Source: an uncultured Lacticaseibacillus sp. (GTDB lineage: Bacteria; Bacillota; Bacilli; Lactobacillales; Lactobacillaceae). Taken from it: 7,227 nucleotides of DNA. Below the pieces are notes generated by a model. The model ran no database searches. It had not been told where the DNA came from and saw only the letters and a list, made by a program, of their open reading frames with translations. A program made the position numbers and the translations under genes. Below, one piece after another: positions 5,234 to 7,227 of the stretch. The stretch covers positions 1 through 7,227 of the forward strand of contig CAKRHU010000080.1 of assembly GCA_934339215.1 (NCBI GenBank), given 5' to 3'. The number at the start of each line of letters is the position of its first letter. Position 1 is the first letter of the stretch.

Positions 5234-5908
5234 ATGTTTAAAATCATGATCGTCGAGGATGACCAAACGATTGCCACTTTAATTGCCCAAGCCTTGCGCA
5301 AATGGCAGCTCAGCGCGGTTAAAGTGACGGATTTTTCAAATGTTTATGACCAATTCGTGGCCGTTCAGCCGCATTTGGTGTTACTCGACATCAACTTACC
5401 GGTGTACGACGGCTATCACTGGGTCCAACAGATCCGGGCCAACTCGCAAGTGCCTGTGATTTTTATCTCCAGTCGCAACACCAATATGGATATGGTCATG
5501 GCGATGAACTTAGGCGCAGATGATTTCGTCAACAAGCCTTTTGCCATGGAAGTGCTGATCGCCAAAATCAACGCCTTGTTGCGCCGGACTTATAATTACA
5601 CCGATGGCCAAAGTCAAACCTTATCTCATAACGGCTTAACTCTTGATATCGAAAACAGTGCTGCCTTAGTCAATGACACCCCGATCAACTTATCTAAAAA
5701 CGAATACAAACTCTTGCAGATCCTGTTGCGGGCGCATGGGCATGTCGTTTCTCGTGAGCATTTGCTGAAAGCCTTGTGGCAAGATGCCCGCTTTGTGGAT
5801 GACAATACGCTCACAGTGAATATCAATCGCCTGCGCAAAAAAATCACTGACGCTGGCTTACCAGACTATATCGAAACCCGCGTTGGGACGGGTTATATCA
5901 TCAACTAA
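5234..5908 (+). CDS. bceR: BceR-type OmpR-family response regulator
   Basis: The 224-aa cytoplasmic DNA-binding regulator has an N-terminal receiver domain (about 1-115). It carries the acidic pocket Glu8-Asp9-Asp10, the phosphoacceptor Asp52 (LLDINLP), a Ser79-Ser80 switch position and Lys101 in NKPF. The C-terminal winged helix (about 128-224) has the OmpR-family NEYKLLQILL, SREHLLKALW and VNINRLRKKI segments and ends in ETRVGTGYII. It is expected to be phosphorylated by the adjacent kinase and to activate bceAB. GGAGG (5224-5228) precedes the ATG by 5 nt. It is followed 9 nt later by bceS on the same transcript and is divergent from its likely target operon. Confidence 0.96.
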   Translation: MFKIMIVEDDQTIATLIAQALRKWQLSAVKVTDFSNVYDQFVAVQPHLVLLDINLPVYDGYHWVQQIRANSQVPVIFISSRNTNMDMVMAMNLGADDFVNKPFAMEVLIAKINALLRRTYNYTDGQSQTLSHNGLTLDIENSAALVNDTPINLSKNEYKLLQILLRAHGHVVSREHLLKALWQDARFVDDNTLTVNINRLRKKITDAGLPDYIETRVGTGYIIN

Positions 5909-5917
5909 GAGGATATT

Positions 5918-6979
5918 ATGCGATTAAGAGATTATTTACATGATCATCGCTTACACCTGATTGCCTATGTACTAGGGTTATTGCTACTATGTGGCGGCTT
6001 ATGGTTGGACCCGAAACATTTGGTGCATTTAGACAATTTAATTTATATCGCCGTATTGGTCACATTATTTTATGCCGGTTTAATGTGGTTAGATTTTAAA
6101 AAGCAACAACGCTGGTTGCATCAGTGGCAAACCCGGCTTGAGGCCGGTGTTGAAGCCTTAAATTGGCCGATGCCAGAAACTGGTAGCCGGGCGCAAACGC
6201 TGATTGCCAAAACCCTAAATCAAATGCTGCAAGCCCATCGCCACGCGCTTTCCAATGTCATCAACACTCAACGCGATCAACAAGCCTTCATCGACTCTTG
6301 GGTTCATGAAATCAAAGTGCCGCTAGCTGCCAGCAACTTATTGGTCGATAGCCTTGAAGATGACGCGCCAGAAGACGTGTTATCACAGTTGAGTTTACAA
6401 CTGGATCGCATGGATCATTATGTCGAACAAGTGATGTATTACTCACGGCTGGACTCATTTTCAAAAGACTACTTGCTCAACGATTATCCGCTGAAGCAAG
6501 TGATCAATGAGGTCGTGGTGGATAATCGCAATGCCTTTATCGCTGGACACTTACAATTTGAATTGACTGGTGAGGATCAAGTAGTCACCACTGATGCCAA
6601 GTGGTTGCGATTCATCTTGATGCAATTGTTCTCAAACGCGTTGAAATATACCCCTGCTGGCGGCAAGATCACTGCGACCATTGCTGAAGCCCATGATGAA
6701 GTCACCTTGACCATTGCCGATTCCGGGATCGGCATCGCCCAAGATGAACTGCACCGCGTCTTCGAAAAAGGCTTCACAGGTACCAACGGTCGCAACGCCG
6801 AATCAAAGTCAACTGGCTTAGGCTTGTATCTCGCCGATCAACTGTCGCAACGCTTAGGCCATCACTTGTCGATCACCGCCGAACCGAATGTCGGCACAGC
6901 CGTGACGATTCACTTCCCACATTTACAATACTATGGGCAAAGCGCCAGCAATTTAGTCGAACAACCATTATCGCGTTAA
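5918..6979 (+). CDS. bceS: BceS-type intramembrane-sensing histidine kinase
   Basis: The 353-aa kinase has two membrane helices (about 13-30 and 41-58) joined by only about ten residues. It therefore has no extracellular sensor domain, the mark of intramembrane-sensing kinases that take their signal from a BceAB transporter. A linker follows. The dimerisation/phosphoacceptor box is WVHEIKVPLAA with His130. The ATP-binding domain has an N box at Asn240 (LFSNALKY), a G1 box DSGIGI (267-272), an F box VFEKGFTG (280-287) and a G2 box TGLGL (298-302). AGAGG sits 5-6 nt before the ATG at 5918, just after the bceR stop. All catalytic boxes are intact. Confidence 0.95.
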   Translation: MRLRDYLHDHRLHLIAYVLGLLLLCGGLWLDPKHLVHLDNLIYIAVLVTLFYAGLMWLDFKKQQRWLHQWQTRLEAGVEALNWPMPETGSRAQTLIAKTLNQMLQAHRHALSNVINTQRDQQAFIDSWVHEIKVPLAASNLLVDSLEDDAPEDVLSQLSLQLDRMDHYVEQVMYYSRLDSFSKDYLLNDYPLKQVINEVVVDNRNAFIAGHLQFELTGEDQVVTTDAKWLRFILMQLFSNALKYTPAGGKITATIAEAHDEVTLTIADSGIGIAQDELHRVFEKGFTGTNGRNAESKSTGLGLYLADQLSQRLGHHLSITAEPNVGTAVTIHFPHLQYYGQSASNLVEQPLSR

Positions 6980-6987
6980 CTCACACG

Positions 6988-7020
6988 AAAGGACCCTTCA
7001 GCCATTGAAGTGCCCTTTTT
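6988..7020 (+). terminator. Intrinsic terminator of bceRS
   Basis: A 13-bp stem with two mismatches (6988-7000 with 7006-7018) and a 5-nt loop is followed by T5 (7016-7020). It begins 9 nt after the bceS stop codon. Confidence 0.85.
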
Positions 7021-7033
7021 GGGTGGCGATTTG

Positions 7034-7084
7034 ACGTTCAGCGTGCCTTTTCTAACGTTTAGCGCAAATGTGAGTCGCTTCAGC
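7034..7084 (+). promoter_or_regulatory. Three TTYAGC direct repeats at 21-bp spacing
   Basis: TTCAGC (7037-7042), TTTAGC (7058-7063) and TTCAGC (7079-7084) start exactly 21 bp apart. The first two share the longer ACGTTYAGCG (7034-7043, 7055-7064). They end 10 bp before the -10 of the next gene. Two helical turns between copies puts them on one face of the DNA, as expected for an activator or cooperative repressor. I do not recognise the motif. Confidence 0.5.
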
Positions 7085-7086
7085 TG

Positions 7087-7100
7087 TGAAAGCGTATACT
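7087..7100 (+). promoter_or_regulatory. -10 box with cre-like motif before the last gene
   Basis: TATACT (7095-7100) is a good -10, with only a weak -35 candidate (TGAGTC, 7071-7076, 18-nt spacer). The 14-mer TGAAAGCGTATACT that ends in it matches the cre consensus TGWAANCGNTNWCA at 12 of 14 positions, and fits the relaxed consensus except at its first base. CcpA control is possible but unproven. Confidence 0.45.
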
Positions 7101-7131
7101 TTTCATTGTAAAAAGCGAAGGAGGAGACTTC

Positions 7132-7227
7132 ATGTTTAATCACAAAATGGATCATCCGCAACATGCGATCGTCATGGCATTGCCTGATCCTGCAAACCTT
7201 CAATTTCTCGATCACCGCGCGATTCAA
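7132..7227 (+). CDS. Unrecognised gene, 5' end only (runs off the window)
   Basis: An open frame of 32 codons starts at ATG 7132 and continues past the window end. AAGGAGG (7118-7124) at 7-nt spacing is the strongest ribosome-binding site in the window. A promoter lies upstream, and the bceRS terminator separates it from the preceding operon. The visible product starts MFNHKMDHPQHAIVMALPDP and is fairly rich in histidine. There is no signal peptide or membrane segment in this part. I do not recognise the family. Confidence 0.75.
   Translation, partial: MFNHKMDHPQHAIVMALPDPANLQFLDHRAIQ

Noticed and set aside
6976..7227. Minus-strand 83-codon frame at the right edge
   Set aside because: It covers the bceRS terminator, a promoter region and a well-started plus-strand gene.

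Overview
The window looks like chromosome from a low-to-mid G+C Firmicute, most likely a lactobacillus; a Lacticaseibacillus-type genome is my guess, not a demonstrated assignment. The reasons are strong AGGAGG ribosome-binding sites, near-consensus TATAAT boxes, CcpA-type cre-like sites, a Spx-family gene, and a BceAB/BceRS peptide-antibiotic resistance module. The layout is compact. Six complete genes and the start of a seventh are separated by recognisable intrinsic terminators.

Left part (1-930). No protein gene is supportable in 1-295. Positions 10-134 hold two closely matching hairpins and a third, divergent one in tandem. They share a loop-proximal core but have unrelated outer stems, the pattern expected of a structural RNA or single-stranded DNA element. 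A strong terminator (231-264) then ends a minus-strand Spx-family gene (296-697). Its redox motif is CxxS instead of CxxC. Its upstream region carries a perfect match to the WalR (YycF/VicR) box consensus.

Middle part (869-2366). A minus-strand YhfI-like metallo-beta-lactamase-fold hydrolase (937-1674) is divergent from a plus-strand protein (1800-2324). The latter resembles the HmoB/antibiotic-biosynthesis-monooxygenase family but appears to lack the haem-degrading residues. Its -10 box overlaps a one-mismatch cre site. It converges on bceB, and the two share a bidirectional terminator that starts at the last codon of bceB.

Right part (2365-6979). A complete Bce-type detoxification module is arranged divergently. 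The ABC transporter bceA-bceB (minus strand, 23-nt overlap) and the two-component system bceR-bceS (plus strand, 9-nt gap) face away from a 96-bp control region. That region holds a near-perfect inverted repeat and a second palindrome. In the known paradigm the transporter senses antimicrobial peptides acting on lipid II-cycle intermediates and signals to the intramembrane-sensing kinase BceS. BceS phosphorylates BceR, and BceR induces bceAB.

Right edge (6980-7227). After the bceRS terminator, a new promoter region has three TTYAGC direct repeats spaced exactly 21 bp and a cre-like motif over the -10. It drives an unrecognised gene that starts at 7132 with a strong ribosome-binding site and runs off the window.
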